Shown piece after piece: positions 45,845 to 54,217 of a stretch of DNA of 64,000 nt (positions within the stretch are counted from its first letter, which is position 1; the number at the start of each line of letters is the position of its first letter). This DNA is from Cutibacterium avidum ATCC 25577. Lineage in GTDB: Bacteria > Actinomycetota > Actinomycetes > Propionibacteriales > Propionibacteriaceae. Below the pieces are notes generated by a model that did not search any database, was not told the origin of the DNA, and saw nothing but the letters and a program-made list of their open reading frames with translations. The position numbers and the translations under genes are program-made. The DNA lies in the NCBI RefSeq assembly GCF_000227295.1, contig NZ_JH165054.1:1486550-1550549 (forward strand). The letters run 5' to 3'.

Positions 45845-46860
45845 TTTTCCTCCATGAGCTCGTGCAGCTTCTCGACGCCCGTGATGGACGACGGGGACGG
45901 TGGATCAATCAGAGAGAACGGCAGCACGACAACGTGACCATTCTTGACGGCGTCGAGTTCCTTGGCTCCCTTGAAGCCGAGGAATGTTGACTCAACCTTC
46001 GAGGCATCTCCGGTACCGGCAAGTAGCACTATCCATTTCGGGTTCTTGTGCAACACGTCCTCCATGGAGGCGTCGAAGACGCGTTTGGAGTTGTTGCCGT
46101 AGAGGTTCTTCAATCCGTTCGCGTCCAGAATGGGCTGAACCATGCTGGACGATCCGTAGGTGTAGAACTCGGTGCTACCAGGAGTGATGTACAGGGCAGC
46201 CGCACCGTCCTTGGTACCCGATCCTGCCTGGGACTCGATCTTCTTGATCTTGCCCTCGAGGTTTTTGTTGACCTCCTTGGCCTTGTCCGCGACGTTGAAG
46301 ATGTTTCCGATTTTCGTCACCTCCTGGGTGACGAGGGAGAAGGTGGCCGGTGATGCGGGAGCCTTGTCAGGACACATGGCGTCAGGGCTGTACGTCTTGA
46401 CTCCGGCCTTGCGCAGAGCTGCGCGGTCGACGCCGGTGTCGTAGCCGATGACCAGATCCGCATGCTGGTTGAGGATGGTCTCGGTGGACACCTTCGCGCC
46501 GCCGGTGTCGAGCTCCTGGGAGGCGATCTGCGGAATGGCCTTGATCTTGGCAAGCGTGCCGGCGTCAAAGGCGTCTTCCTTGATCTGTCCGGCGCGACCA
46601 ATGACGTGGTCAAGCACGCCGAGGGCAGCCATGGTCGAGGCATCGATGTCTCCCAGCATGATGACCCGCTTGGGGGAATCGGTGAAGCTGAGCTTCTCGG
46701 TGCAGCTCAAGACCGTCCTGGGCGGTGCCGAGGACGCCGAGGCCGACGGAGAGGACTTATCGGTTGAGGAACCAGCGCAGGCGCTCATGGACAGGGCGCA
46801 CAGTCCCGCGAGGGTTGCCGCCGCTGCGCAAGTCGTGCGGCGGGTGCGGAGGGCTGACAT
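45841..46860 (-). CDS. btuF: ABC transporter substrate-binding lipoprotein, likely cobalamin
   Basis: A 339-residue BtuF/FecB-type binding protein. It has an export signal with lipobox ALSMSAC near residue 28, then a Ser/Ala spacer, KRVIMLGDIDASTMAALGV and QHADLVIGYDTG. ATG 46860 has AAGGAG six bases upstream. The fold alone cannot separate cobalamin from siderophore or haem; the upstream cobalamin riboswitch argues for B12 or a precursor. Confidence 0.83.
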   Translation of the reverse strand: MSALRTRRTTCAAAATLAGLCALSMSACAGSSTDKSSPSASASSAPPRTVLSCTEKLSFTDSPKRVIMLGDIDASTMAALGVLDHVIGRAGQIKEDAFDAGTLAKIKAIPQIASQELDTGGAKVSTETILNQHADLVIGYDTGVDRAALRKAGVKTYSPDAMCPDKAPASPATFSLVTQEVTKIGNIFNVADKAKEVNKNLEGKIKKIESQAGSGTKDGAAALYITPGSTEFYTYGSSSMVQPILDANGLKNLYGNNSKRVFDASMEDVLHKNPKWIVLLAGTGDASKVESTFLGFKGAKELDAVKNGHVVVLPFSLIDPPSPSSITGVEKLHELMEEK

Positions 46861-46871
46861 GGTGTTCTCCT

Positions 46872-47630
46872 TCATCGTGGTGGGTTGAACAGAAGATGGA
46901 TGTGTCCGTTGTGGGAAATGCGGTCCACGTCGACCCGGTAGATTCGCGACAGCAGATCGGGTTGCAGGACCTCCTCACAAGGGCCGGACGCGACGAGGCG
47001 GCCTTGATCAAGCAACACCAGTCGGTCGCATGCTCGAGCTGCCAGGTTGAGGTCATGGAGCACGATCACGGTGGTGGCGTCAATGGTTTTGACGAGGTCG
47101 AGCAGGGCGAACTGATGGCCGATGTCGAGGTGATTGGTGGGCTCGTCGAGCAGCAGATGGCCGGCCTGCTGGGCGATGGCTCGGGCGACGAGAACCCTCT
47201 GACGTTCCCCGCCGGACAACTGGGTGACGAGTCGATCCGCGAGACCTGTCAGGTCCGTTCTCGTCAGGGCATTGTCGACGATGTCACGATCGGTCGCATC
47301 CCCGTATCCCATGAGGGATCGGTGGGGGAGTCGTCCCAGGGAGACGGTGTCGCGAACCGTCAGCGGCAGGGCTTGATCGGGAATCTGAGAGACGACGGCG
47401 ACCTCGCGCGCAATCTCGCGGCGATTCATGGCTGAGAGATCATGGTCGCTGACGGTGACTCGTCCGGAGGCAATCGCGACGTTGCGGTACAGCGCAGACA
47501 ACAAGGTTGACTTTCCTGCGCCATTGGGGCCGACGACCCCGATGGTCACGCCCTGATCCGCTGAAAGATCGACGCCGTCGAGGACAACCCGCTGTCCTCG
47601 GTGAATGACTAAGTCGGAAGCGGTGATCAT
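46872..47630 (-). CDS. btuD: ABC transporter ATP-binding protein, likely cobalamin
   Basis: A 252-residue ATPase. Walker A GPNGAGKSTLLSALY, signature LSGGERQRVLVARAI, Walker B LLLDEPTNHLD, and the H-loop VLHDLNLAAR are complete. It pairs with the FecCD-type permease it overlaps by four bases, and lies just upstream of the binding protein. Confidence 0.87.
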   Translation of the reverse strand: MITASDLVIHRGQRVVLDGVDLSADQGVTIGVVGPNGAGKSTLLSALYRNVAIASGRVTVSDHDLSAMNRREIAREVAVVSQIPDQALPLTVRDTVSLGRLPHRSLMGYGDATDRDIVDNALTRTDLTGLADRLVTQLSGGERQRVLVARAIAQQAGHLLLDEPTNHLDIGHQFALLDLVKTIDATTVIVLHDLNLAARACDRLVLLDQGRLVASGPCEEVLQPDLLSRIYRVDVDRISHNGHIHLLFNPPR

Positions 47631-48652
47631 GCCATCGCCTCCCGTCGCACCAACACGAGGAGGAACGGCGCGCCGAGCAGACCCGTGATGACTCCGATGG
47701 GCAGTTCGGCTGGGCTGAACACGGTGCGTGAGAAGGTGTCGGCCCACATCAGGAAGATGGCTCCGGCCATCGCTGAGGAGACCACCAACCGACGGTGGCC
47801 ATGACCGATGAAGGATCGCATGAGGTGGGGGATGACCAGTCCGACGAAACCGATGCCGCCGGAGATAGCCACCGCCGTGGCCACCCCAGCCGATACGGGG
47901 ACGAGAAGCAGCACACGGATGACGGTCGGGTCGATCCCGACCGCGGTGGCCGTGGAATCCCCAGACGCCAACGCGTCGAGCCATGGGGCACATGCCCACA
48001 GCAGTACAGTCAGAACGATCGCGACGACAACGTTCGTCCATCCCTGCCCCCAGCTGGCTCGAGACAGGTCACCGAGGGTCCAGAACATCACCGCGCGTGC
48101 AGTCTCGGCCGAGTCGGAGGAGAAGATGATGAAATTGGTGACGGCTTGAAAGATGAATCCCACCGCGAGACCGGCGAGGACGAGACGCAGCGTCGACGAG
48201 TTCCGGCCGCCGCCCATGAACAGCACGATGGCGGTCGACAGCAGCGCTCCCAGGAAGGCCATGCCGGCTACTGCGAATGACGAGGTGACGCCGACGATGA
48301 TGATCGCCGCGGCAGCTCCCGAGGAGGCTCCCGCGCTCACACCAAGTACGTAGGGCTCAGCGAGGGGGTTGCGAACCACGGCTTGGAGGGCGACTCCGGC
48401 GACACCGAGGGTCGCGCCGACGCCGAGCCCGGTGACGATGCGAGGCATGCGGTTCTGCCAGACGATCGCGTCGGTAATGGAGTCCCAGGTCACGTGAATG
48501 GGAATGCCACAATGGTCGGCGAGTACCCCCAAGACCTGACCGATGGGTACCGGTGCGGCACCAAAGGCAATCGAGAGTACCGGCGTGAGCACGAGGAGAG
48601 TCACGAGTAGGAAGAAGTGAGCCGGGGTACGGCGGTGAAGGAGTCGAGCCAA
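47627..48652 (-). CDS. btuC: FecCD/BtuC-type ABC permease, likely cobalamin
   Basis: A 341-residue permease with about ten helices and the conserved RMPRIVTGLGVGATLGVAG, ALQAVVRNPLAEPYVLGVSA and GFVGLVIPHLMR motifs that form the pore and the ATPase contact. The predicted start is TTG at 48652 with GAGGA about twelve bases upstream, a weak site. It is the first gene after the cobalamin riboswitch. Confidence 0.86.
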   Translation of the reverse strand: MARLLHRRTPAHFFLLVTLLVLTPVLSIAFGAAPVPIGQVLGVLADHCGIPIHVTWDSITDAIVWQNRMPRIVTGLGVGATLGVAGVALQAVVRNPLAEPYVLGVSAGASSGAAAAIIIVGVTSSFAVAGMAFLGALLSTAIVLFMGGGRNSSTLRLVLAGLAVGFIFQAVTNFIIFSSDSAETARAVMFWTLGDLSRASWGQGWTNVVVAIVLTVLLWACAPWLDALASGDSTATAVGIDPTVIRVLLLVPVSAGVATAVAISGGIGFVGLVIPHLMRSFIGHGHRRLVVSSAMAGAIFLMWADTFSRTVFSPAELPIGVITGLLGAPFLLVLVRREAMA

Positions 48653-48734
48653 GGGAAAGCCGTCCTCGTCAGGGCCGAATCGCGCGGCCGTCGGTCAGAT
48701 ACGGTCCAGGAGGTTTTCGGACTTGGCCTCAACC

Positions 48735-48840
48735 GAACGGGCGCCTTCCCGGTTTCCCAGTGGCTTGTCTGCCCGTTCGTCCGCCTTACCGCTGCGCGTC
48801 AGCCCCCGATTCACACGGGGTTCCCTACGCCGGACGCGGT
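48735..48840 (-). promoter_or_regulatory. cobalamin (adenosylcobalamin-class) riboswitch
   Basis: In the btuC leader the conserved order is present: GTAGGGAACCCCGTGTGAAT, then GGGGGCTGACGCGCAGCGGT, and the B12 box AGCCACTGGGAAACC followed by GGGAAGGCGC (48741-48770). It matches the class consensus closely. A GC-rich stem (CGGCCG/CGGCC, 48673-48690) between it and the start could be the expression platform. A TAAGAT at about 48842-48847 just upstream may be its -10. Confidence 0.9.
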
Positions 48841-48845
48841 CATCT

Positions 48846-49053
48846 TAGCAGTGCCTCACAACTGGAATTCGGTCACCCTCACATCATCCCCGCGTTCCCC
48901 TGTCTCCAGTACCCCATGAAGGCGATGTGTCGTCGGTCGACACCGTGGTCATTGACGAGATTGCGACGCGGGACAAATCCACTTTTAGGTCGGTCAAACG
49001 CAGGGATACCGCGACGTCAGGTGCACAACCCCGTGCCAACGGAAGAAGACGAC
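48846..49053. other. space between pstB and the B12 riboswitch
   Basis: About 208 bases upstream of the riboswitch, part of the 452-base gap between pstB and btuC. Apart from the possible -10 already named I see no gene, repeat or strong hairpin. The promoter of the B12 transporter transcript must lie here. Confidence 0.5.
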
Positions 49054-49084
49054 GCGGCCCCGGGGACGTCCACCCCGGGGCCGC
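49054..49084 (-). terminator. 12-bp hairpin ending the pst operon
   Basis: GCGGCCCCGGGG (49054-49065) pairs perfectly with CCCCGGGGCCGC (49073-49084) around a 7-nt loop, 20 bases after the pstB stop. It is very GC-rich, with no U tract, as often in actinobacteria. Confidence 0.8.
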
Positions 49085-49104
49085 ACGATGACGTGTGGGT
49101 CGAC

Positions 49105-49881
49105 TCAGCCAAAACGACCGGAGATGTAATCCTCGGTGGCCTTCTCCTTTGGGTTGGAGAAGATCCTGTCGGTGCGGTCGATCTCGACGAGGCGGCCGGG
49201 CTCACCCTGGGCCTTGAGGTTGAAGAAGGCGGTCTGGTCGGAGACACGAGCGGCCTGCTGCATGTTGTGGGTCACGATGACCACGGTGAAGCGCTCCTTG
49301 AGCTCTCCGACGAGGTCCTCGATGGCCAGGGTCGAGATCGGGTCCAGGGCCGAGCAGGGCTCGTCCATGAGGAGGACCTCCGGCTCGACGGCGATGGCGC
49401 GGGCGATGCACAGACGCTGCTGCTGACCACCAGACAGGGAGGCACCGGAGCGCTCCAGGCGATCCTTGACCTCGTCCCACAGGTTGGCGCCGCGCAGTGA
49501 CTTCTCGCAGGCCTCGTCGAGCAGCTTGTTGTCGCGTACGCCATTGAGCTTCAGACCGGCCACGACGTTGTCGCGAATCGACATCGCCGGGAACGGGTTC
49601 GCTCGCTGGAAAACCATGCCGATATTGCGTCGCACGGCCACCGGGTCGACGCCCTTGCCGTAGAGATCGACGCCGTCGAGCTCCACCTTGCCGGTGCAGT
49701 AGGCACCGGGGATGACCTCGTGCATGCGGTTGAGGGTCCGCAGCACCGTCGACTTGCCACAGCCGGACGGGCCGATGAAGGCCGTCACGGTACGGGGCTC
49801 GACGGTCAGGTTCACCGACTCAACGGCGTGGAAGGAGCCGTAGTAGATGTTGAGGTCCTTGACCTCGATCCGCTTTGCCAT
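49105..49881 (-). CDS. pstB: phosphate ABC transporter ATP-binding protein
   Basis: A 258-residue ATPase of high-affinity phosphate uptake. Walker A is [19 protein letters not shown], typical of PstB; the signature is [15 protein letters not shown] and Walker [16 protein letters not shown]. It is the last gene of pstSCAB and lies 18 bases after pstA. Confidence 0.97.
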   Translation of the reverse strand: MAKRIEVKDLNIYYGSFHAVESVNLTVEPRTVTAFIGPSGCGKSTVLRTLNRMHEVIPGAYCTGKVELDGVDLYGKGVDPVAVRRNIGMVFQRANPFPAMSIRDNVVAGLKLNGVRDNKLLDEACEKSLRGANLWDEVKDRLERSGASLSGGQQQRLCIARAIAVEPEVLLMDEPCSALDPISTLAIEDLVGELKERFTVVIVTHNMQQAARVSDQTAFFNLKAQGEPGRLVEIDRTDRIFSNPKEKATEDYISGRFG

Positions 49882-49899
49882 ATTCAGCTCTCTTTCGTG

Positions 49900-50832
49900 T
49901 CACTTGCCCATGCGACGCATGTATCGGCGGGAGATGCCACGGGCAATGAGGTTGAGTCCCATGACGAGGATGATCAGGGTGATCGCAGCGCCCCAGACGA
50001 CCGGGGTGTCCACGCCGCCCTGGGTGTAGGCGTTCGTGATGACGGTTGGCAGGGTTGCGAAGTTCGGGGTCGACGGGTTGAAGGTCAACTCAGTGTTGAA
50101 CTGCAGCAACACGATGAGCGGTGCCGTCTCTCCCATGACTCGGGCCAGGCCGAGCACGACGCCGGTGAGAATGCCGGTCATCGAGGTCGGCAGAACGACC
50201 TTCATGATCGTCTTCCACTTGGAGACGCCCAGGGCGAAGGAGGCCTCGCGCAACGAGTCCGGCACCAGCTTGAGCATCTCCTCGGTGGATCGCAGCACCG
50301 TCGGCACCATGAGAATCATGAGGGCCAGGGAGGATGCCCAGGCCGACTGAGTACCGCCGAGGGTGGTGACGACCATGGCGAAGATGAACAGGGCCGCGAC
50401 GATGGACGGTACACCGGTCAGGACGTCGACGGCGAAGCTGACGACCTTGGCGATCTTGGTGCCCCGCGCGTACTCCACCAGGAAGATGGCGGTCAGCAGA
50501 GCGATCGGCACGGAGATGATCGAGGTGATGAGACCGATCTCGATGGTTCCGACGAGGGCGTGGATGGCCCCCTGCTCGACGAGGTCCCAGGCCGGGTCCA
50601 TCGAGTGGGTCCACCAGGAGGCATGGAAGAGGGAGCCGATACCGCGTCGGATGGCCGCGAACAACAACCAGACCAGCGGGATGACGGCAAGCAGGGTGGC
50701 GACGATCATGAAGACCGAGGCGCAACCGCTCTTCGTGGTCCGCTTGCCGGACGGACGGGAGAGGTCCAGCTTGCCGACCTTGGGCGCCCCTTCGGAGTGT
50801 GCGGGGATGTGATCAGGGGTGGTGGCGCTCAT
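49900..50832 (-). CDS. pstA: phosphate ABC transporter permease PstA
   Basis: A 310-residue permease with six helices and an extended hydrophilic start (about 45 residues). Recognisable segments are GVPSIVAALFIFAMVVT and GIITSIISVPIAL-like helices; the EAA-type loop is REASFALGVSKWKTIMKVVL. Its ATG overlaps the pstC stop by four bases. Confidence 0.94.
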   Translation of the reverse strand: MSATTPDHIPAHSEGAPKVGKLDLSRPSGKRTTKSGCASVFMIVATLLAVIPLVWLLFAAIRRGIGSLFHASWWTHSMDPAWDLVEQGAIHALVGTIEIGLITSIISVPIALLTAIFLVEYARGTKIAKVVSFAVDVLTGVPSIVAALFIFAMVVTTLGGTQSAWASSLALMILMVPTVLRSTEEMLKLVPDSLREASFALGVSKWKTIMKVVLPTSMTGILTGVVLGLARVMGETAPLIVLLQFNTELTFNPSTPNFATLPTVITNAYTQGGVDTPVVWGAAITLIILVMGLNLIARGISRRYMRRMGK

Positions 50833-51833
50833 CGCTTGACTCCCTTCGCCGCGATCAGGCGGGCAGCCGCGTTGACCACGAAGGTGATGACGAACAGGGC
50901 CAGGGCCGACGCCACCAGGGCACCCAACGAGGTGGGGTCGCTGATGGCCTCGGAGAAGTTACCGGCGATCTTCGAGGCGAAGGTCTCGCCGCCGACGAAG
51001 ATCGACAGGTTGAGCTTCTGCTTGAGGGCCATGGGGCTGATCGTCTGCAGGATCAGGGTGACGGCCAGCGTCTCGCCGAGGGCACGTCCCAGACCGAGCA
51101 TGGCTCCAGAGATGATTCCGGAGCGGGAGTGAGGGAGCACTGCGAGCTTGATGACTTCCCAGCGCGTCGACCCCAGGGCCAGCGCAGCCTCGATCTGATC
51201 GTGCGGGGTCTGGGCCATGACGTCGCGGCTGACGGCGGTGATGATCGGCAGGATCATGATGGCCAGCACCAGGCTGGCGAGGTAGACCGTGCCGGTGGCG
51301 GAGGACCAGGCCGGGTCCTCCGAGAAGATCGGGATCCAGCCGAGTACCGCGATGATGACGTGACGCAGACCATTGACGATGCCCGACGACCCGAAGACGA
51401 TGCCGCCCCACAGGCCGAAGACGATCGAGGGCACAGCGGCCAGCAGATCGACGACGAAGGCGACGGGGCTGGCGAGTTTCTTGGGCGCCAGTTGGGTGAT
51501 GAACAGGGCGATGCCTACCGAGAGGGGAACTGCGATGAGCAGTGCGAGCAGGGACGAGATGACCGTCGTCCACAGCAAGGCCTGAATACCAAAGGCCGGC
51601 GGATTCTGGTCGGTCGTCCAGGCACGAGAGGTGAAGAAGTTGTCGGTGTTGGCCGACAGGGTCGGTGCCGCCGTCTTGATGAGGAAGATGAACATCAGGA
51701 TGACGATGATGGCCAGCGCAATGGCGATGACCGACGAGGCGCCGGCGAAAATCCTGTCCCCGACCCTGGACACCGGCTTCATGCGAGACGCGGCTGTTGG
51801 CTTCCGCTGCGCCGTCGATGTGGTTTCAGCCAT
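50829..51833 (-). CDS. pstC: phosphate ABC transporter permease PstC
   Basis: A 334-residue permease with six helices. It includes DLLAAVPSIVFGLWGGIVF and the cytoplasmic EAA loop IEAALALGSTRWEVIKLAVLP, which docks PstB. It is separated from pstS by 107 bases that hold a 14-bp hairpin. Confidence 0.94.
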   Translation of the reverse strand: MAETTSTAQRKPTAASRMKPVSRVGDRIFAGASSVIAIALAIIVILMFIFLIKTAAPTLSANTDNFFTSRAWTTDQNPPAFGIQALLWTTVISSLLALLIAVPLSVGIALFITQLAPKKLASPVAFVVDLLAAVPSIVFGLWGGIVFGSSGIVNGLRHVIIAVLGWIPIFSEDPAWSSATGTVYLASLVLAIMILPIITAVSRDVMAQTPHDQIEAALALGSTRWEVIKLAVLPHSRSGIISGAMLGLGRALGETLAVTLILQTISPMALKQKLNLSIFVGGETFASKIAGNFSEAISDPTSLGALVASALALFVITFVVNAAARLIAAKGVKR

Positions 51834-51872
51834 GGGCTTCCTTCGTCGCGTTCATGGTTGTTTTCGTGGGTT

Positions 51873-51905
51873 GGGGCGGGAGGACGTCGTGCGTCCTCCC
51901 GCCCC
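51873..51905 (-). terminator. 14-bp hairpin between pstS and pstC
   Basis: GGGGCGGGAGGACG (51873-51886) and CGTCCTCCCGCCCC (51892-51905) pair perfectly with a 5-nt loop, 35 bases after the pstS stop. In pst operons such a structure usually gives more binding protein than permease, by partial termination or mRNA protection. Confidence 0.75.
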
Positions 51906-51940
51906 AGAGCACCGGGACCAAATTACCCGGGCGAAGTCAA

Positions 51941-53092
51941 TCAGGAGAGAGCCTGAGCGGCGGTCAGAACCTTCGAGGCAACATCGGAAGGCAGCGGAGC
52001 GTAACCGAGGTCCTGGATCTTCTTCTGCTCCTGCTCGGAGGCGTAGAAGGAGAGGAAGTCCTTCAGGAGGGCGGTCTTGCCGGCATCCTGGCCCTTGGAG
52101 CAAGCGATCTCGTAGGTCACCAGAACGGCGGGGTACACGCCAGCCGGGGTGTCCTTGTACTGGAGCTCGAGCTGCAGGTCGTTGCCCTGGCCGGCGACCT
52201 TGGCGGCCGAGATGGCCTTACCAGCGGACTCACCGGTCAACTTGACCGGGCCGTTGCCGTTGTCGATGGCAGCCATGTCGAGCTTGTTCTTGGTGGCGTA
52301 GGACCACTCGTCGTAGGAGATCGAGTTCTTGGTCTCCTTGACAGCTTGAGCGATGCCGGCCGACTTGTCGGCACCCTTGCCAGCGCCCTTCCAGGTCTTG
52401 GAGTGCTTCTCGGTCCAGATGTCACCAGCGGCCTTGTTGAGGAACTTGGTGAAGTTGTCAGTGGTGCCCGACTCGTCCTTACGGTAGAAGACCTCGATTT
52501 GGGCGGAGGGCAGCTTGGCGGAGGGATTCTCCTTCTTGATGGCCGGGTCGTCCCACTTCTTGATGGCGCCGGAGAAGATCTTGGCGAGGGTCGGGGTCGA
52601 GAGGGTCAGATCCTTGACCCCGTCAACGTTGTAGACCACGGCAATCGGGCCGGCAGCCATCGGGAGGTGCCACGGATCGGCGTTGCAGCGCTGCTTGGCC
52701 TTGTCAGGCTCGCCCTTGTCCTTGTTGAGGACGGAGTCGGAGCCGGCCCAGTCGGTCTGCTTGCCGATGAAGGACTTCACACCGGCGCCGGAGCCGGTGG
52801 GGGAGTAGTTGATGGTGGCCGAGGAGCAAGCGGCCTTGTAGTCAGAGATGACCTGGTTGATGGCGTTCAGCTGAGCCGAGGAGCCAGCGCCGGAGATGTT
52901 GCCACCGGGGCAGGCCGGCTTGAACGAGGCGGCGTCAGCGTTGTTCGCCGAGCTGGCGGCGGAAGCAGCAGCCGAAGTGGCCTCGGATGACGAGGCGGAG
53001 CTGGAGCCCTTGTCGCCGTTGGCGCCACAAGCGGTGAGGGAGATGGCGCTAATAGCAGCCAGGGCAGTGATCTTGGCGAGACGGTTCGTCAC
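51941..53092 (-). CDS. pstS: phosphate-binding lipoprotein PstS
   Basis: A 383-residue exported lipoprotein. The signal peptide ends at lipobox ISLTAC, followed by a 30-residue Ser/Ala linker. Phosphate-site segments are ISGAGSSAQ, YSPTGSGAGVKSFIG and DESGTTDNFTKFL. The start GTG at 53092 has AAAGGATG upstream. PHO-box-like repeats lie about 95-115 bases upstream, implying induction by phosphate starvation. Confidence 0.95.
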   Translation of the reverse strand: MTNRLAKITALAAISAISLTACGANGDKGSSSASSSEATSAAASAASSANNADAASFKPACPGGNISGAGSSAQLNAINQVISDYKAACSSATINYSPTGSGAGVKSFIGKQTDWAGSDSVLNKDKGEPDKAKQRCNADPWHLPMAAGPIAVVYNVDGVKDLTLSTPTLAKIFSGAIKKWDDPAIKKENPSAKLPSAQIEVFYRKDESGTTDNFTKFLNKAAGDIWTEKHSKTWKGAGKGADKSAGIAQAVKETKNSISYDEWSYATKNKLDMAAIDNGNGPVKLTGESAGKAISAAKVAGQGNDLQLELQYKDTPAGVYPAVLVTYEIACSKGQDAGKTALLKDFLSFYASEQEQKKIQDLGYAPLPSDVASKVLTAAQALS

Positions 53093-53185
53093 GGCACATC
53101 CTTTTCGAGTGATCTCCTGGAGCCGCCGTTGCGGTCCTTGGTACAGGGATGACGCTACGGTTTGAAAATGTCGCAACAACCGCGT

Positions 53186-53207
53186 CAAGGTGAACGCAAG
53201 ATGAATA
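53186..53207 (-). promoter_or_regulatory. tandem 11-bp PHO-box-like repeats upstream of pstS
   Basis: On the minus strand TATTCATCTTG (53197-53207) is followed directly by CGTTCACCTTG (53186-53196); 8 of 11 positions agree, and GTTCACC is the core of actinobacterial PhoP boxes as I know them. They lie just upstream of a possible -35/-10 pair ending in TAGCGT (53152-53157). Confidence 0.5.
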
Positions 53208-53269
53208 CCGGCGGCATCCTGATTGAAGGAAGTCACTCAGGGCCCCGAAGGTGACCTCCTGTGTCAGTA

Positions 53270-54211
53270 CTATGAGGAGTACCATTCCTGGCCGATCGTG
53301 TGGCCCGCCTCATCCAGGTGAACGATCAGGCATTCTGCGGTTGACATGGGGCGATTCGCCCCACCGAGGGTGTCCTGCATGGTCGGTAGGACGGGCCGGT
53401 GGCCGCACACCGCGATTGGACGTGAGGGGTCGGAGAGAGCACGACCAGCGATTTTTCTCATGGCGGACACGGTCTTGGCTGGATCGGCCTCGTGAGCCTC
53501 CTCGCTCAGCGCGTCGATCGCGACGATATCGGCCCCAATGTTCTCGGCGTACGGCTTGAGGGTTTGCATGCATCGAGTGGACGACGAGCTGGCAAGGTGA
53601 GACACCCCAAAGGCGCCGAGCAGGTCAATCAACGCTCTGGCCTGACGACGGCCACGCCTTTCCAGCGGACGCTTGGCGTCCGTGGCCGTCTTCTTGCGAG
53701 AACTCCATTCCTTGCGCGACACGGCCTTGCCATGGCGCACCAGGATGATCGTCGAGGTCGACGGTAGCTCGAGGGCCTCCTCGAGGACTTGGACGTCAGT
53801 GGGATAACTGAGTTGCTCCAGAGCTTGGTCCGTGGGCATCCAAAAAGCACCGTCAATCTCTTCCGGGCTGGCGGTTGCCTCCTCGATTGATCCGCCGACG
53901 GCAACCCCGAGCCACCATGACACCACCTTTGCGCGTCTCTTCGGCTTGCCGCTGGCGGTGGAGTACTTGACGGTGTACTCGGTGGGTTGCAGGGGCATCG
54001 ACAACCGAATGTCGATTCCGGTTTCCTCGGCCACCTCGCGGACGGCGGTGAGGGGGAGGTCCTCTCCCCGCTCGACCTTTCCCTTGGGTAGGGAGAGGTC
54101 GTCATAGTCGGGACGATGGACGACGAGTACCTCGCGGGCGCCCTCGGTGCCGTCGATGTCACGAAACACGACGGCACCAGCGGCCTGGATGGGCCCCTTG
54201 TGTCCTCCCAT
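53270..54211 (-). CDS. MutT1-like Nudix hydrolase fused to histidine phosphatase
   Basis: A 313-residue two-domain protein. The N-terminal Nudix box GKVERGEDLPLTAVREVAEE continues TGI. The C-terminal histidine phosphatase has LVRHGKAVS and AVCGHRPVL. Mycobacterial MutT1 of this build hydrolyses 8-oxo-(d)GTP and diadenosine polyphosphates. It ends a run with ppk, starting six bases after the ppk stop, a pairing known in actinobacteria. Confidence 0.9.
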   Translation of the reverse strand: MGGHKGPIQAAGAVVFRDIDGTEGAREVLVVHRPDYDDLSLPKGKVERGEDLPLTAVREVAEETGIDIRLSMPLQPTEYTVKYSTASGKPKRRAKVVSWWLGVAVGGSIEEATASPEEIDGAFWMPTDQALEQLSYPTDVQVLEEALELPSTSTIILVRHGKAVSRKEWSSRKKTATDAKRPLERRGRRQARALIDLLGAFGVSHLASSSSTRCMQTLKPYAENIGADIVAIDALSEEAHEADPAKTVSAMRKIAGRALSDPSRPIAVCGHRPVLPTMQDTLGGANRPMSTAECLIVHLDEAGHTIGQEWYSS

Positions 54212-54217
54212 CTCGGC

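Noticed and set aside
52940-53020. Ser/Ala-rich stretch of PstS as an unusual repeat
   Set aside because: It is the normal flexible linker between a lipoprotein anchor and its binding domain.
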